Assembly (NCBI RefSeq): GCF_001544615.1
Contig: NZ_FCNV02000001.1
Location: 806,001 to 870,000, forward strand
Source of the DNA: Caballeronia concitans
GTDB taxonomy: Bacteria > Pseudomonadota > Gammaproteobacteria > Burkholderiales > Burkholderiaceae
DNA length: 64,000 nt
Direction of reading: 5' to 3'
Shown: piece by piece, positions 28,597 to 39,074 of the stretch
How positions within the stretch are numbered: the stretch's first letter is position 1
Layout of the letters: every line of letters begins with the position of its first letter
Program-made: the position numbers and the translations under genes
Notes under the pieces: model-generated
What the model saw: the letters and a program-made list of their open reading frames with translations, nothing else
What the model was told of the DNA's origin: nothing
Database searches by the model: none

Positions 28597-29604
28597 TCAG
28601 GCTTGAGCGCCGAGCGCGAACGCGTCGGCGAGAAGTTGATAGGACCGCGTGCGTGCGGCGTAGCTGCCGGCGACTGTCAGCACGATCAGTTCGTCGGCGT
28701 TGGATCGTTCCTGCAACGCGTGCAGTTCCTCGGTCACGCGTTCCGGCGTGCCGATGATGCTGCGCGCTTTCTCATGCGCGATGACCGCGCGTTCGCGCTC
28801 GCCGTATTGCTGCGCGGCGCCTTGCGCGATGGACGGAATCGGCTGATTGAGGCCGTAGGCCATCTGCACGCGGCGCAGATCGACGGCCTTCTCCAGTGCT
28901 TCGGCTTCTTCGTCGGTATCGGCGCAGATCACGAACACGGCTGCCGCGAGATACGGCTTCGCTTCATGTCCGGCGGTGAAGCGCTCGCGATACGCCTCGG
29001 CCACGCGATGCCCATACTGCGCGTTGATGAAGTGCGCGAACGCATAGCGGATGCCGAGCTGCGCCGCGAGCAGGCCGCCGAAGTCGCTCGATCCGAGCAT
29101 CCACAGTTCGGGACGCGTATCGATCTGCGGTTGCAGCAGCACGCCTTTGGCGAGCGAATCGTCGGGGACGTTGCCCTCGAAGAGCGCGATCAGTTCGGCG
29201 ACTTGCTCCGGAAAAATATCGCCACGATTGTACGAACCCGCCGCGACCGCCTGCGCGGTGCGCATGTCGCCACCCGGCGCGCGTCCCACGCCCAGATCGA
29301 CGCGATTCGGAAACAGCGCTTCGAGCATCAGGAATTGCTCGGCGACCTTGAACGGCGAATAGTACGGCAGCATGACGCCGCCCGAGCCGATGCGAATGCG
29401 CTTCGTCAGGCTGCCGATGCGCGCCAGCATCACTTCCGGACACGGATTCGACACGCCATGCAAGCCGTGATGCTCCGCGCACCAGTAGCGCGTGTAGCCG
29501 AGATCGTCGGCGAGTTGCGCGAGGTCGAGCGTGGCCGCGATGGCATCCGCGACCGTGTGGCCGTGGATGACCGGCGTTTGATCGAGAACGGATAGCTTCG
29601 TCAT
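28597..29604 (-). CDS. luciferase-like flavin-dependent monooxygenase
   Basis: The 335-residue protein is a TIM-barrel monooxygenase of the bacterial-luciferase family, MsnO8-like subgroup. Supporting blocks are LAQLADDLGYTRYWCAEHH, then GGVMLPYYSPFKVAEQ and RVDLGVGRAPG. It probably uses reduced FMN and oxygen; the substrate is unknown. It sits four bases after coaBC and three bases before dut, so it is co-transcribed with coenzyme A and dUTP genes. dfp-dut adjacency is widespread in bacteria; the inserted monooxygenase is less usual. Confidence 0.88.
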   Translation of the reverse strand: MTKLSVLDQTPVIHGHTVADAIAATLDLAQLADDLGYTRYWCAEHHGLHGVSNPCPEVMLARIGSLTKRIRIGSGGVMLPYYSPFKVAEQFLMLEALFPNRVDLGVGRAPGGDMRTAQAVAAGSYNRGDIFPEQVAELIALFEGNVPDDSLAKGVLLQPQIDTRPELWMLGSSDFGGLLAAQLGIRYAFAHFINAQYGHRVAEAYRERFTAGHEAKPYLAAAVFVICADTDEEAEALEKAVDLRRVQMAYGLNQPIPSIAQGAAQQYGERERAVIAHEKARSIIGTPERVTEELHALQERSNADELIVLTVAGSYAARTRSYQLLADAFALGAQA

Positions 29605-29608
29605 GGAT

Positions 29609-30820
29609 TCAGGAGAAGAGCATGCCGCCGCCGCGCGGCGCGCGTTTGGCGATTTCCGCGATCAGCGTGCGCGCGAGGCTCTGCTTGTCGGCGCGCGGCA
29701 ACGGCGTCGTGCCCGATGCTTCGAACAGCACGACTTCGTTGTCGTCGCGGCCGAAGGTGAGCGGACCGAGATTGCCGATGAGCAGCGGCACGTTCTTGCG
29801 CTTGCGCTTTTCTTCGCCGTGCAATTCGAGGTCGCCGCTTTCGGCCGCGAAGCCCACGCAGTAAGGCGGATTCGGCAGCTTCGCCACCGACGCGAGAATG
29901 TCCGGATTCTCGACGAAATCGAACGTCGGCAGCGGCTGGCCCGGCGTCTTCTTGATCTTCTGCGCGCTCGCGTGATCCACGCGCCAGTCCGCCACCGCCG
30001 CCACCGCGATGAAGATGTCCGCGTCGGACGTGGCTTCCATGACGGCGTCGTGCATCTGCTGCGCCGTCTGCACGTCTTCGCGATACACGCCCCACGGCGT
30101 CGGCAGCGAGACCGGCCCGGCGACGAGATGCACGTCCGCGCCCGCCTGCGCCGCCGCGCGCGCGAGCGCGAAACCCATCTTGCCCGACGAGCGATTCGTG
30201 ATGCCGCGCACCGGATCGAGCGGTTCGAACGTGGGACCGGCGGTGATCAGCACGCGCTGGCCGCGCAGGATCTTCGGCTGGAAGAACGCGCAAATGGCTT
30301 CGAACGTGACCGACGGCTCCAGCATGCGACCGTCGCCAACTTCGCCGCACGCCTGCGAGCCGGAATCCGGCCCGAGCACTTCGATGCCGTCATCGCGTAC
30401 TTGCGCGACGTTGCGCTGCGTCGCCGCGTTTTGCCACATCTGGCGATTCATCGCCGGGACGACGAGGAGCGGGCAATCGCGCGCGACGCATAGCGTGGAG
30501 AGCAGGTCGTCGCACATGCCGTGCGCGAGCTTCGCGATGAAGTCGGTGGACGCGGGCGCGATGACGATGGCATCCGCCTCGCGCGACAAATCGATGTGCG
30601 CCATGTTGTTCGGCATGCGCGCATCCCATTGCGAGACGTACACCGGCCGGCCCGACAGCGCCTGCATGGTGACGGGCGTGATGAACTGCGTGGCCGCTTC
30701 CGTCATCACGATCTGCACGGTCGCGCCGGCCTTCACGAGCAGACGCGTCAGCTCCGCGATCTTGTAGCACGCGATGCCGCCCGTCAGCCCCAATACGAGA
30801 TGTTTGCCTGCGAGTTCCAA
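29609..30820 (-). CDS. coaBC: bifunctional phosphopantothenoylcysteine decarboxylase/synthetase
   Basis: The 403-residue protein is CoaBC (Dfp). The N-terminal CoaC flavoprotein has GGIACYK, the AHIDLS catalytic histidine, PAMNRQMW and the GSQACGEVGDGRM flap with the active cysteine. The CoaB half begins near VLITAGPTFEPLD and has NRSSGKMG. It makes 4'-phosphopantetheine from 4'-phosphopantothenate, cysteine and CTP. It heads the coaBC-monooxygenase-dut operon, and a terminator separates it from lspA. Confidence 0.95.
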   Translation of the reverse strand: MELAGKHLVLGLTGGIACYKIAELTRLLVKAGATVQIVMTEAATQFITPVTMQALSGRPVYVSQWDARMPNNMAHIDLSREADAIVIAPASTDFIAKLAHGMCDDLLSTLCVARDCPLLVVPAMNRQMWQNAATQRNVAQVRDDGIEVLGPDSGSQACGEVGDGRMLEPSVTFEAICAFFQPKILRGQRVLITAGPTFEPLDPVRGITNRSSGKMGFALARAAAQAGADVHLVAGPVSLPTPWGVYREDVQTAQQMHDAVMEATSDADIFIAVAAVADWRVDHASAQKIKKTPGQPLPTFDFVENPDILASVAKLPNPPYCVGFAAESGDLELHGEEKRKRKNVPLLIGNLGPLTFGRDDNEVVLFEASGTTPLPRADKQSLARTLIAEIAKRAPRGGGMLFS

Positions 30821-30834
30821 CTTGCCTCCGTCGC

Positions 30835-30867
30835 AAAAAAAGCGCGGCTCCCGAAAAGGAGCCGCGC
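30835..30867 (-). terminator. terminator of ileS-lspA
   Basis: On the minus strand GCGCGGCTCC pairs perfectly with GGAGCCGCGC around a six-base loop and is followed by seven Ts. It lies 8 bases after the lspA stop and just before the coaBC ATG. Confidence 0.88.
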
Positions 30868-30875
30868 CGTGTACG

Positions 30876-31385
30876 TCATCGCGATCCGCGCACGCGCCGC
30901 AGTTCGTCGAAGATCAAGAGCACAGCGCCGATGGTGATCGCGGTATCGGCGAGGTTGAACGCGGGCCAGTGCCACGCGTTCACGTGAAAGTCGAGGAAGT
31001 CGATCACGTGGCCGTAGGCGAGCCGGTCGATCACGTTGCCGATCGCGCCGCCCATGATGAGCGCGAGCGCCGTGCAGAAGAGCCGCTGCGTCGAATTCTT
31101 CTTGAGCAGATAGCAGATGACGGCCGCCGCCACGACGCCGAGCCCCGTGAACGCCCAGCGCTGCCAGCCGCCCGCCGCCGCGAGGAAGCTGAACGCCGCG
31201 CCGCGGTTATAGACGAGCAGCAGGTTGAAGAACGGCGCGAGTGCATGCGGCTCGCCATACGCGAATACCTTTTGCACTGCGATCTTCGTCAACTGGTCGA
31301 ACAGAATCACGATCAGCGCGACGCCGAGCCACGGCGCGAGCGATCCACTCGAGGAAGTTTGTTTCGCCATCGTCCTTGTTGCCAT
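30876..31385 (-). CDS. lspA: lipoprotein signal peptidase (signal peptidase II)
   Basis: The 169-residue inner-membrane aspartyl protease has four hydrophobic helices and both catalytic aspartates, in NVIDRL and FNLADT. It removes the signal peptide from diacylglyceryl-modified prolipoproteins. The ATG at 31385 shares one base with the ileS stop (TAATG), so it is translated after ileS; a second ATG five codons in is possible. The ileS-lspA pair is conserved in proteobacteria. Confidence 0.95.
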   Translation of the reverse strand: MATRTMAKQTSSSGSLAPWLGVALIVILFDQLTKIAVQKVFAYGEPHALAPFFNLLLVYNRGAAFSFLAAAGGWQRWAFTGLGVVAAAVICYLLKKNSTQRLFCTALALIMGGAIGNVIDRLAYGHVIDFLDFHVNAWHWPAFNLADTAITIGAVLLIFDELRRVRGSR

Positions 31386-34216
31386 TATGCTGCGCCTCGC
31401 GTTTCACCAGCGCCGAAGAGATTGGAGAAGCAGCGGCCGCACAGGCCCGGATGCTCCGGGTGCGAGCCGACGTCCGCGCAGTAGTGCCAGCAGCGCTCGC
31501 ACTTCAGATAGCTCGATGCCGTCACGTCGACGCCTTCTTCCGCTTCGCTCGCCACTTGCTCTACTTTCGCCGATGACGTGATCAGCACGAAGCGCAGCGC
31601 ATCGCCGAGACTGGACAACGCTTCATAACGCGCGCCGCTCGCCCGCACGACGACTTCGGCCTGCAGCGACGAGCCGATCTCGTTCGCCGTGCGCGCTTCT
31701 TCCAGCGCCTTCGTCACGTCGCCGCGCGCGTTGCGGATGAGCGTCCACTTGTCGAGCAGTTCGCCGCCGTTGGCGATGTCCGGATACGTCGCGAAGACTT
31801 CGGTGAAGATGGTGTCCTGACCCGGCTTCAGCACCTTGTACGCCTCTTCCGCCGTGAACGAGAGATACGGCGCGACGAGACGCAGCAGGCCGTGCGCGAT
31901 GTAATACAGCGCGGTCTGCGCGCTGCGGCGCTCGCGCGAATCGGGCTTCATCGTGTAGAGACGGTCCTTCAGCACGTCGAGATAGAAGCCGCCCAGATCT
32001 TCCGAACAGAACGTGGCGAGCTTCGCGACGACCGGATGGAACTCGTACTTCTCGTAATGCGCGAGTGCGTCGTCCTGCAGGTTGCGCGTGAGCGCGATCG
32101 CGTAGCGGTCGATTTCGAGCCAGTCCTGAACCGGCACGGCGTTCTTGTCGAAGTCGAAATCCGACAGGTTCGCGAGCAGGAAGCGCAGCGTGTTGCGAAT
32201 CCGGCGATACGTCTCCGTCACGCGCTTCAGGATTTCCTCGGAGATGGCGAGCTCGCCGGAATAATCCGTCGATGCGATCCACAAGCGGATGATCTCCGCG
32301 CCGAGGCGGTTCGCCACTTCGTGCGGATCGACGCCATTGCCGAGCGACTTCGACATCTTGCGGCCTTCGCCATCGACGGTGAAGCCGTGCGTGAGCAGCG
32401 CGTCGTAGGGCGGGCGGCCGTCGAGCATCGAAGCCGTCAGCAGCGACGAATGGAACCACCCGCGATGCTGGTCCGAACCTTCGAGATACAGATCGGCCGG
32501 GAACTGCAGCTCATCCTTGTGCGAGCCGCGCAGCACGTGCCAGTGCGTCGTGCCGGAATCGAACCACACGTCGAGCGTGTCGCGGTTCTTTTCGTACATG
32601 TTGGCGTCGTCGCCGAGCAATTCGCGCGGATCGAGCGATTGCCACGTCTCGATGCCGCCTTGCTCCACGCGTTTCGCGACTTCTTCCAGCAATTCCAGCG
32701 TGCGCGGATGCAGCTCGCCGGTTTCCTTGTGGACGAAGAACGCCATCGGCACGCCCCATTGGCGCTGACGCGAGAGCGTCCAGTCCGGGCGATTCGCGAT
32801 CATGCTGTAAAGACGCTGCTTGCCCCACGACGGATAGAACGCCGTGTTCTCGATGCCTTCGAGCGCCGTTTCGCGCAGCGTCTTGGCGCCGTCCGCCGGC
32901 TTCACGTCCATGCCCGCGAACCATTGCGACGTCGCGCGATAGATGATCGGCGACTTGTGGCGCCAGCAGTGCATGTAGCTGTGCGTGTACTTTTCGGTCT
33001 TGAGCAGCGATCCGGCGCTGCCGAGCGCCTCGACGATCTGCGGATTCGCCTTCCAGATCGACAGCCCGCCGAAGAGCGGCAGCGATTCGATGTAGCGGCC
33101 ATCGCCCATCACCGGGTTGATGATGTCCGAATCCGCCATGCCGTGCGCCTTGCACGAAACGAAGTCTTCCACGCCGTACGCCGGCGACGAGTGCACGACG
33201 CCCGTGCCGCTTTCGGTCGTCACGTACTCGCCGAGATAGACCGGCGACGTGCGCTTGTAGCCCGGATGCGCCGCCGCGAGCGGATGATGGAAGCGCAGGT
33301 TGGCGAGCTTCTCGCCGGTCGCCGTCGCGATGATCTCGCCCGGCAGGCCATAGTTCTGCAGGCACGCTTCCACGCGCTCCTGCGCGAGGATCAGCAAGCC
33401 GCGCGGGGTATCGACGAGCGCGTACACGATCTCCGGATGCACGTTGAGCGCCTGGTTCGCGGGAATCGTCCAGGGCGTCGTCGTCCAGATGACGATGCCG
33501 CCTTCGGTCTTCGGCAGCGCGGGCAAACCGAACGCCTGCGCGGTCTTTTCCGGTTCGGCGAACGCGAACATCACGTCGATGGTCGGATCGGTCTTGTCCT
33601 TGTACTCGACTTCCGCCTCGGCCAGCGCCGAGCCGCAATCGAAGCACCAGTTCACCGGCTTCAGGCCACGGAACACGTAGCCCTTTTCCATGATCTTGCC
33701 GAGCGCGCGGATTTCACCGGCCTCGTTGACGAAGTTCATCGTCTTGTACGGATTGTCCCAGTCGCCGAGCACGCCGAGCCGGCGAAAGCCGACCTTCTGC
33801 TTCTCGATCTGCTCGCTCGCGTACGCGCGCGCCTTCTGCATCACTTCGGTGGCGGGCAGCGACTTGCCGAACTGCTTTTCGATCTGGATTTCGATCGGCA
33901 TGCCGTGGCAGTCCCAGCCCGGCACGTAGACGGCGTCGAAGCCCGCGAGATTGCGCGCCTTGACGATCATGTCCTTCAGGATCTTGTTGACGGCGTGGCC
34001 CAGGTGGATGTCGCCGTTCGCGTACGGCGGGCCGTCGTGCAGGATGAATTTCTTGCGGCCTTTCGAGGCGGCGCGGATCTTCTCGTAGATCTTCTTGTCC
34101 TGCCATTCCTTGACCCACGACGGCTCGCGCTTCGGCAAGTCGCCGCGCATGGGGAAGGGCGTATCGAGCAGGTTGACCGGATACTTCGAGGAGGCTTTCT
34201 CTTTCTTGTCGCTCAT
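31385..34216 (-). CDS. ileS: isoleucyl-tRNA synthetase
   Basis: The 943-residue class I synthetase has the HIGH-type motif HLGH (in [16 protein letters not shown]), the KMSKS motif ([10 protein letters not shown]) and the editing domain between them with [12 protein letters not shown]. The C-terminal zinc ribbon has the cysteine pairs CERC and CGRC. It charges tRNA-Ile and hydrolyses misformed Val-tRNA. The length is that of bacterial type 1 IleRS, the mupirocin-sensitive class. It lies about 100 bases after ribF on the same strand and overlaps lspA. Confidence 0.97.
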   Translation of the reverse strand: MSDKKEKASSKYPVNLLDTPFPMRGDLPKREPSWVKEWQDKKIYEKIRAASKGRKKFILHDGPPYANGDIHLGHAVNKILKDMIVKARNLAGFDAVYVPGWDCHGMPIEIQIEKQFGKSLPATEVMQKARAYASEQIEKQKVGFRRLGVLGDWDNPYKTMNFVNEAGEIRALGKIMEKGYVFRGLKPVNWCFDCGSALAEAEVEYKDKTDPTIDVMFAFAEPEKTAQAFGLPALPKTEGGIVIWTTTPWTIPANQALNVHPEIVYALVDTPRGLLILAQERVEACLQNYGLPGEIIATATGEKLANLRFHHPLAAAHPGYKRTSPVYLGEYVTTESGTGVVHSSPAYGVEDFVSCKAHGMADSDIINPVMGDGRYIESLPLFGGLSIWKANPQIVEALGSAGSLLKTEKYTHSYMHCWRHKSPIIYRATSQWFAGMDVKPADGAKTLRETALEGIENTAFYPSWGKQRLYSMIANRPDWTLSRQRQWGVPMAFFVHKETGELHPRTLELLEEVAKRVEQGGIETWQSLDPRELLGDDANMYEKNRDTLDVWFDSGTTHWHVLRGSHKDELQFPADLYLEGSDQHRGWFHSSLLTASMLDGRPPYDALLTHGFTVDGEGRKMSKSLGNGVDPHEVANRLGAEIIRLWIASTDYSGELAISEEILKRVTETYRRIRNTLRFLLANLSDFDFDKNAVPVQDWLEIDRYAIALTRNLQDDALAHYEKYEFHPVVAKLATFCSEDLGGFYLDVLKDRLYTMKPDSRERRSAQTALYYIAHGLLRLVAPYLSFTAEEAYKVLKPGQDTIFTEVFATYPDIANGGELLDKWTLIRNARGDVTKALEEARTANEIGSSLQAEVVVRASGARYEALSSLGDALRFVLITSSAKVEQVASEAEEGVDVTASSYLKCERCWHYCADVGSHPEHPGLCGRCFSNLFGAGETRGAA

Positions 34217-34319
34217 GAGTGACTCAGTGAATTCGGTGAGACGGCGCTTGCAAACTACGCGCGATGATTCGAAGGCGGGGCAGCGGGCGATGCGCTTTTC
34301 TCAAAGCGGCACCGCGCGC

Positions 34320-35315
34320 TCACCTAATTCGGTCAGTGGCCGAAATGGCGAAGCCCGTGGCGCGGCTGCCGGCGTTGCTCGCGGGCGGCAGGCCGAAATA
34401 GGCGCGCGTGTTGTCGACATCCTTCGCGATGGCGGCGGACAGCGTTTCGAGGTCCACGTACTTTTCCTCGTCGCGCAGCTTCTTCAGGAATTCGACGCGC
34501 ACGAGCTTGCCGTACGCGTCGCCGTGCCAGTCGAGCACGAAGACTTCGAGGAGCACGCGGCCGGAATCGTCGACGGTCGGACGCAGCCCGAGACTCGCGA
34601 CGGCAGGAAGCGGTTCCTCGGCGAGACCGTGCACGCGCACGACGAAGATGCCCGACGCCGCCGGCCGCTTGTGCGCGATCGGCAGGTTGAGCGTGGGAAA
34701 GCCGAGATCGCGGCCGAGCTTCGCGCCGTGCACGACATGACCGCTGATCACGTACGGACGCCCGAGCGCGACATGCGCGGCGTCCAAATCGCCCGCGACG
34801 AGCGACGCCCGCACCGACGACGACGAAATGCGCGCGCCGTTCGGATGCGCGACCGTGGCCATCTGCTCCACTTCGAAGCCGTATTTCTCGCCGGCGGCTT
34901 TCAGTGAATCGAAGTTGCCGGCGCGCTTCGCGCCGTAGCAGAAGTCGTCGCCGACCATGACCCAGCGCGCGTGCAGGCCGTCGACGATGACGTTCTTGAC
35001 GAACGTATCCGGCGACTGGCTCGCGAACGTGTGATTGAAATGCTCGACCACCACGCGATCCACGCCGTTCGTGCGCAGCGCTTCGAGCTTGTCGCGCAAC
35101 ATCGCGATGCGCGGCGGCGCGCCCGCCGGATTGAAGAACTCGCGCGGATGCGGCTCGAAAGTCATGACGCAGACCGGCAGCCCGCGCGCGTCAGCAGCGG
35201 CGCGCACGCGCGCGAGCAGCGCCTGGTGGCCGCGATGGACACCATCGAAATTGCCGATGGTCAGTGCGCAGGGCGCGCGGCTTTCGGCATTGGGGAGGCC
35301 GCGAAAGACTCTCAC
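34320..35315 (-). CDS. ribF: bifunctional riboflavin kinase/FAD synthetase
   Basis: The product is 331 residues from the GTG at 35315. The N-terminal FAD synthetase domain has TIGNFDGVHRGHQALL (nucleotide-binding, HxGH-like) and ISSSSVRASL. The riboflavin-kinase domain carries GRDLGFPTLNL. It makes FMN and FAD. The frame is open to a TTG at 35351, but a TATAAT (35365-35360) would place the transcript start at about that codon, so the GTG, which begins the conserved MRVFRG start, is preferred. No clear Shine-Dalgarno is visible. It precedes ileS-lspA, as in many proteobacteria. Confidence 0.9.
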   Translation of the reverse strand: MRVFRGLPNAESRAPCALTIGNFDGVHRGHQALLARVRAAADARGLPVCVMTFEPHPREFFNPAGAPPRIAMLRDKLEALRTNGVDRVVVEHFNHTFASQSPDTFVKNVIVDGLHARWVMVGDDFCYGAKRAGNFDSLKAAGEKYGFEVEQMATVAHPNGARISSSSVRASLVAGDLDAAHVALGRPYVISGHVVHGAKLGRDLGFPTLNLPIAHKRPAASGIFVVRVHGLAEEPLPAVASLGLRPTVDDSGRVLLEVFVLDWHGDAYGKLVRVEFLKKLRDEEKYVDLETLSAAIAKDVDNTRAYFGLPPASNAGSRATGFAISATDRIR

Positions 35316-35359
35316 GATAGGCGTTGGTCGGTGGGAGGGCTGATGCTGCAAAGCGTTCG

Positions 35360-35365
35360 ATTATA
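35360..35365 (-). promoter_or_regulatory. consensus -10 box upstream of ribF
   Basis: A perfect TATAAT on the minus strand lies about 45 bases before the ribF GTG in otherwise GC-rich DNA. There is no good -35 at the right distance, so an activator may be needed or the box may be chance. Confidence 0.4.
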
Positions 35366-35492
35366 AACGCTCGCACGCGGCGACGGGCGCGCCCGGCCGG
35401 GCGCGCGTCCGGATGCGCGCGGCGGCGGCCTTCGCGGGCGCTTGCTGCCCTTTGGCACGATTTTCGCCGCCGCCGAATGATAAAATCGGCGG

Positions 35493-36143
35493 ATGAAAAA
35501 AATCGTCATTCTGATCTCCGGACGCGGGAGCAACATGGAGGCCGTCGTGCGCGCGTGTGCGCGTGACGGCTGGCCGGCGCGCGTCGCGGCAGTCATTTCC
35601 AATCGGCCCGATGCCGCCGGACTCGGCTTCGCGGCCGCGAACGGCATCGAAACCGCGGTGGTCGATCATCGCGCGTTCGACGGCCGCGAAGCATTCGACG
35701 CGGCGCTTGCCCGCGAAATCGATCGCTTCGAACCTGATGTCGTCGTGCTGGCAGGCTTCATGCGCGTGCTCACCGACGCGTTCGTCGAACGTTACGCGGG
35801 CCGCATGCTGAATGTGCATCCGTCGCTGCTGCCGTGTTTTCCGGGCTTGCGCACGCATCAGCAGGCGCTCGACGCCGGCGTGCGCGTGCATGGCGCGAGC
35901 GTCCATTTCGTGACGCCCACGCTCGATCACGGGCCGATCGTCGCGCAGGGCGCGGTGCCGGTCATCGCCGGCGACGATGCCGCCGCGCTCGCGGCGCGCG
36001 TGCTCGCCGTCGAACACATCATTTACCCGCGCGCGGTGCGCTGGTTTATCGAAGGGCGTTTAACTATCGAGGGCGAACGTGTCGCCCTTACGCCGTCTGA
36101 GCCGCAATGGCTCTTTGCCGACATTGCCGGGGAGGGCGCATGA
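35493..36143 (+). CDS. purN: phosphoribosylglycinamide formyltransferase
   Basis: The 216-residue protein is the folate-dependent GAR transformylase of purine synthesis. The catalytic residues are all present: N and H in NVHPSLLPCFPG, and D in TLDHGPIVAQG. It transfers formyl from 10-formyl-THF to GAR. The ATG at 35493 lies 7 bases after TAAAAT, so the leader may be very short. Its stop overlaps the methyltransferase start (ATGA). Confidence 0.94.
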   Translation: MKKIVILISGRGSNMEAVVRACARDGWPARVAAVISNRPDAAGLGFAAANGIETAVVDHRAFDGREAFDAALAREIDRFEPDVVVLAGFMRVLTDAFVERYAGRMLNVHPSLLPCFPGLRTHQQALDAGVRVHGASVHFVTPTLDHGPIVAQGAVPVIAGDDAAALAARVLAVEHIIYPRAVRWFIEGRLTIEGERVALTPSEPQWLFADIAGEGA

Positions 36144-37435
36144 GGCTTCATGGATTTCTGATTGGTCAAACCGAAACGCTGCTGGCGGACGTGCTGCGCT
36201 TCGCCGGTCCCGCCGATGCCGCGACGAGCCGCTTCTTCCGCGCGCATCCGAAGCTCGGCCACGGCGAGCGCGGCGTGATCGCCGAGGCGGTGTTCGCCGT
36301 GCTGCGCCGGAAGATGGAGTTCTCGCATCTCGCGGAAAGCGGCAGCGGCAACCAGGCGCGCCGTCTCGCGCTGCTCGGGCTGATGCAGACCGCCGGTCTC
36401 TCGGCGCTCAAGCCGCACGTGTCCGCGGACGAATATCAATGGCTCGCGCAAGTGTCGAAGATCGATCCGGCGAGCCTGCCGGTGCGCGTGCGCACGAACC
36501 TGCCGCAGTGGATCTACGAGGCGATGGGCAAGCGCTTCCCGCCCGAGGAACTTGCGCAACTCGCGGCCGCGCTGAACTATCCGGCGCCGCTCGATCTGCG
36601 CGCGAATCCGATCAAGGCGACGCGCGAAGCGGCGCTGAAGGCGCTCGTGGAAGCGGGCATCGACGCGGGTGAAATGCCGTTCGCGCCGTTCGGCATCCGC
36701 GTGGAAGGCAAGCCCGCGCTCACGCGCCTCGCGCCGTTTCAGGAAGGCTGGATCGAAGTGCAGGACGAGGGTAGCCAGCTGCTCTGCTCGCTGATGGCGC
36801 CGCGCCGTGGCGAGATGATCGTCGACTTCTGCGCGGGCGCGGGCGGCAAGACGCTGGCGCTCGGCGCGATGATGCGCTCCACCGGCCGTCTCTATGCCTT
36901 CGACGTGTCGGATCGCCGGCTCGCGAAGCTGAAGCCGCGCCTCGCGCGCAGCGGTTTGTCGAACGTGAATCCCGTGCTGATCGACAGCGAGCACGACGCG
37001 AAGATCAAGCGCCTCGCGGGCAAGATCGACCGCGTGCTCGTCGATGCTCCGTGCTCCGGCCTCGGCACGCTGCGTCGCAATCCTGATCTCAAGTGGCGGC
37101 AATCGCCCGCGACGGTCGCCGAACTCACGCCCAAGCAGCTGTCGATTCTCACGAGCGCCGCGCGTCTCGTGAAAAGCGGCGGCCGTCTCGTCTACGCGAC
37201 GTGCAGCATGCTTCAGGCGGAAAACGAAGACGTCGTCGCGCAGTTCCTGGAGACGCATCCGAACTTCCGCGTCGTGCCCGCGCGCGATGTGCTCGCCGAG
37301 CAGCGTATCGATCTCGATACCGGCGATTATCTGTCGCTGTGGCCGCACAAGCACGGCACCGACGGCTTTTTCGCCGCCGTGCTCGAACGCGTGCCGGAAG
37401 CGAAGGGCGAAAAGCCGGCGGACGAGAACGCGTAA
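36140..37435 (+). CDS. RsmB/RsmF-type RNA m5C methyltransferase
   Basis: The 431-residue protein has an N-terminal region (about 1-130) of NusB-like helical type and a SAM-dependent methyltransferase domain. Key blocks are DFCAGAGGKTLALGA (SAM site), DAPCSGLGTLRRNPD with one catalytic cysteine and ATCSMLQAENE with the second. These two cysteines are diagnostic of RNA 5-methylcytosine methyltransferases. The exact target (16S C967 or another) is uncertain. The start at ATG 36140 overlaps the purN stop (ATGA). It belongs to a purN-methyltransferase-mscS run. Confidence 0.9.
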   Translation: MRLHGFLIGQTETLLADVLRFAGPADAATSRFFRAHPKLGHGERGVIAEAVFAVLRRKMEFSHLAESGSGNQARRLALLGLMQTAGLSALKPHVSADEYQWLAQVSKIDPASLPVRVRTNLPQWIYEAMGKRFPPEELAQLAAALNYPAPLDLRANPIKATREAALKALVEAGIDAGEMPFAPFGIRVEGKPALTRLAPFQEGWIEVQDEGSQLLCSLMAPRRGEMIVDFCAGAGGKTLALGAMMRSTGRLYAFDVSDRRLAKLKPRLARSGLSNVNPVLIDSEHDAKIKRLAGKIDRVLVDAPCSGLGTLRRNPDLKWRQSPATVAELTPKQLSILTSAARLVKSGGRLVYATCSMLQAENEDVVAQFLETHPNFRVVPARDVLAEQRIDLDTGDYLSLWPHKHGTDGFFAAVLERVPEAKGEKPADENA

Positions 37436-37447
37436 CCGCGCACGCCG

Positions 37448-38824
37448 ATGCAGAATCGCTTTCTGACGCATCTGTCGGAGCGTCTTTTCCGCGATTTCGG
37501 CGAACCCGAAGTGCTCTGGCAGGTCGGCGCGCTCCTCGGGCTGCTCGCCGTCGCCTGGTGGTGCGCGCGCGTGCTGCGCAAGAAGCTCGACGCGCGCCGC
37601 CAGTCCCGCTTCGAAGCCGTGCGCTTCGGCGCGGAAAGTCTCAACAAGGCGCTGTTTCCGCTGCTCGGCATGGTGTTCGTGGCCGTCGCGCAACTGGCGC
37701 TGGCGCCGTTCATCCACACGGCGCTGCTGCGGCTCGCGCTGGTGCCGCTGTGCGGCATCACCGTGATCTACATGATGTTCTACGCGGTGCGCCGCGTGTT
37801 CCGCACGAGCGCCAGCGGCGGCGCGGAACACGAAGCGCATGCGCTGCTGTTTCTCTTCGAAAAGCTCGTCACGGTGATCGTCTGGCTCGCGATGCTTCTC
37901 ACCGTCATGGGCATTCAGGACGACGTCGTGCGCTGGATGGCGAGCGTGCGTTTCAACATCGCCAACGCGCACATGACGCTTCTGTCGCTCGCCTCGGGCG
38001 TGCTGTGGGTGTGCGTGACGCTGATCGTGGCGATGTGGGCCGGCGCGCTCATCGACGACCGCCTGATGCGCGCCCGCTCGCTCGACGCGAATCTCAAGGT
38101 CGTGCTCGCGCGCGTCTCGCGGGCGCTGATGATTCTCGCGGCGATTCTCGTGAGCCTGTCGATCGTCGGCATCGACATCACGGTGCTCGGCGTATTCGGC
38201 GGCGCGCTCGGCGTGGGGCTCGGCTTCGGCCTGCAGAAGATCGCGAGCAATTACGTGTCGGGCTTCATCATTCTGCTCGACCGGTCGCTGCGCCTCGGCG
38301 ACATGATCAACGTCGCCGGATCGCAGGGCACCGTCACGCAGATTCGAACGCGCTATACGGTGGTGCGCGGGCTCGACGGCATCGAAACGCTGATTCCGAA
38401 CGAAAAGCTCATCACCGATGTCGTACAGAATCATTCGTCGTACCTGACGCGCGGGAACGCGAAGGTCGCCGTGCAGGTCAGCTATAAGTGCGACGTGGAA
38501 CAAGCGATGCAATTGCTCGTCGAAGCAACACAGGGCGTCGAGCGCGTGCTGCAGGATCCCGCGCCCGCCGCGCTTCTGGCGAGCTTCGGCGCGGACGGCA
38601 TCAATCTCGAACTGAGCTTCTGGATCGAGGACGCGGCGAAGGGAACCGGCGGCGTTAAGTCGCAAGTCAACCGGCGCATCTGGCGACTATTCTCGGAGAA
38701 CGGAATCGAGATTCCGTACGCGCAGCGCGAAGTCACAATCCTTCACGGCAAGTCGCCCGATTCGGTACGAAATGCCGACTCGCTGGGCGACGAAGCCGCA
38801 GGAGCCGCGCGCAACGCCTCTTGA
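37448..38824 (+). CDS. MscS-family mechanosensitive ion channel
   Basis: The 458-residue membrane protein has about five N-terminal hydrophobic helices and then the MscS pore helix and beta domain. Diagnostic blocks are GVFGGALGVGLGFGLQKIAS (pore helix TM3), LDRSLRLGDMI and IPNEKLITDVVQNHS. It opens when membrane tension rises under osmotic downshift. It starts 12 bases after the methyltransferase stop, so it is probably co-transcribed. The extra N-terminal helices place it among the larger MscS relatives rather than the 286-residue MscS itself. Confidence 0.92.
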   Translation: MQNRFLTHLSERLFRDFGEPEVLWQVGALLGLLAVAWWCARVLRKKLDARRQSRFEAVRFGAESLNKALFPLLGMVFVAVAQLALAPFIHTALLRLALVPLCGITVIYMMFYAVRRVFRTSASGGAEHEAHALLFLFEKLVTVIVWLAMLLTVMGIQDDVVRWMASVRFNIANAHMTLLSLASGVLWVCVTLIVAMWAGALIDDRLMRARSLDANLKVVLARVSRALMILAAILVSLSIVGIDITVLGVFGGALGVGLGFGLQKIASNYVSGFIILLDRSLRLGDMINVAGSQGTVTQIRTRYTVVRGLDGIETLIPNEKLITDVVQNHSSYLTRGNAKVAVQVSYKCDVEQAMQLLVEATQGVERVLQDPAPAALLASFGADGINLELSFWIEDAAKGTGGVKSQVNRRIWRLFSENGIEIPYAQREVTILHGKSPDSVRNADSLGDEAAGAARNAS

Positions 38825-39074
38825 GCCGTCGCGCGTGCGTCATTCCTTCCGTTTTGAAAGGAATACCGGGAAACACGATGCGTGAGATTTTTCTCGTTTA
38901 GGAATGATCCAAAAAAATTCACCTTTACGACAAAGACTTGGAACGACTGCAGTAGAATGCGATCGAACCCGCGCGCACACCTTTCACGTGCCCGACAAGC
39001 TGGCCGCAACGTATTTCGAATCAGTTTTGACCGGCCATTTTTTCCGAATTTCACAGCTACACAGGTAAATCGCC

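Noticed and set aside
35316-35351. TTG at 35351 as ribF start
   Set aside because: TATAAT at 35365-35360 would put the transcript start at about this codon, and the conserved family N-terminus begins at the GTG at 35315.
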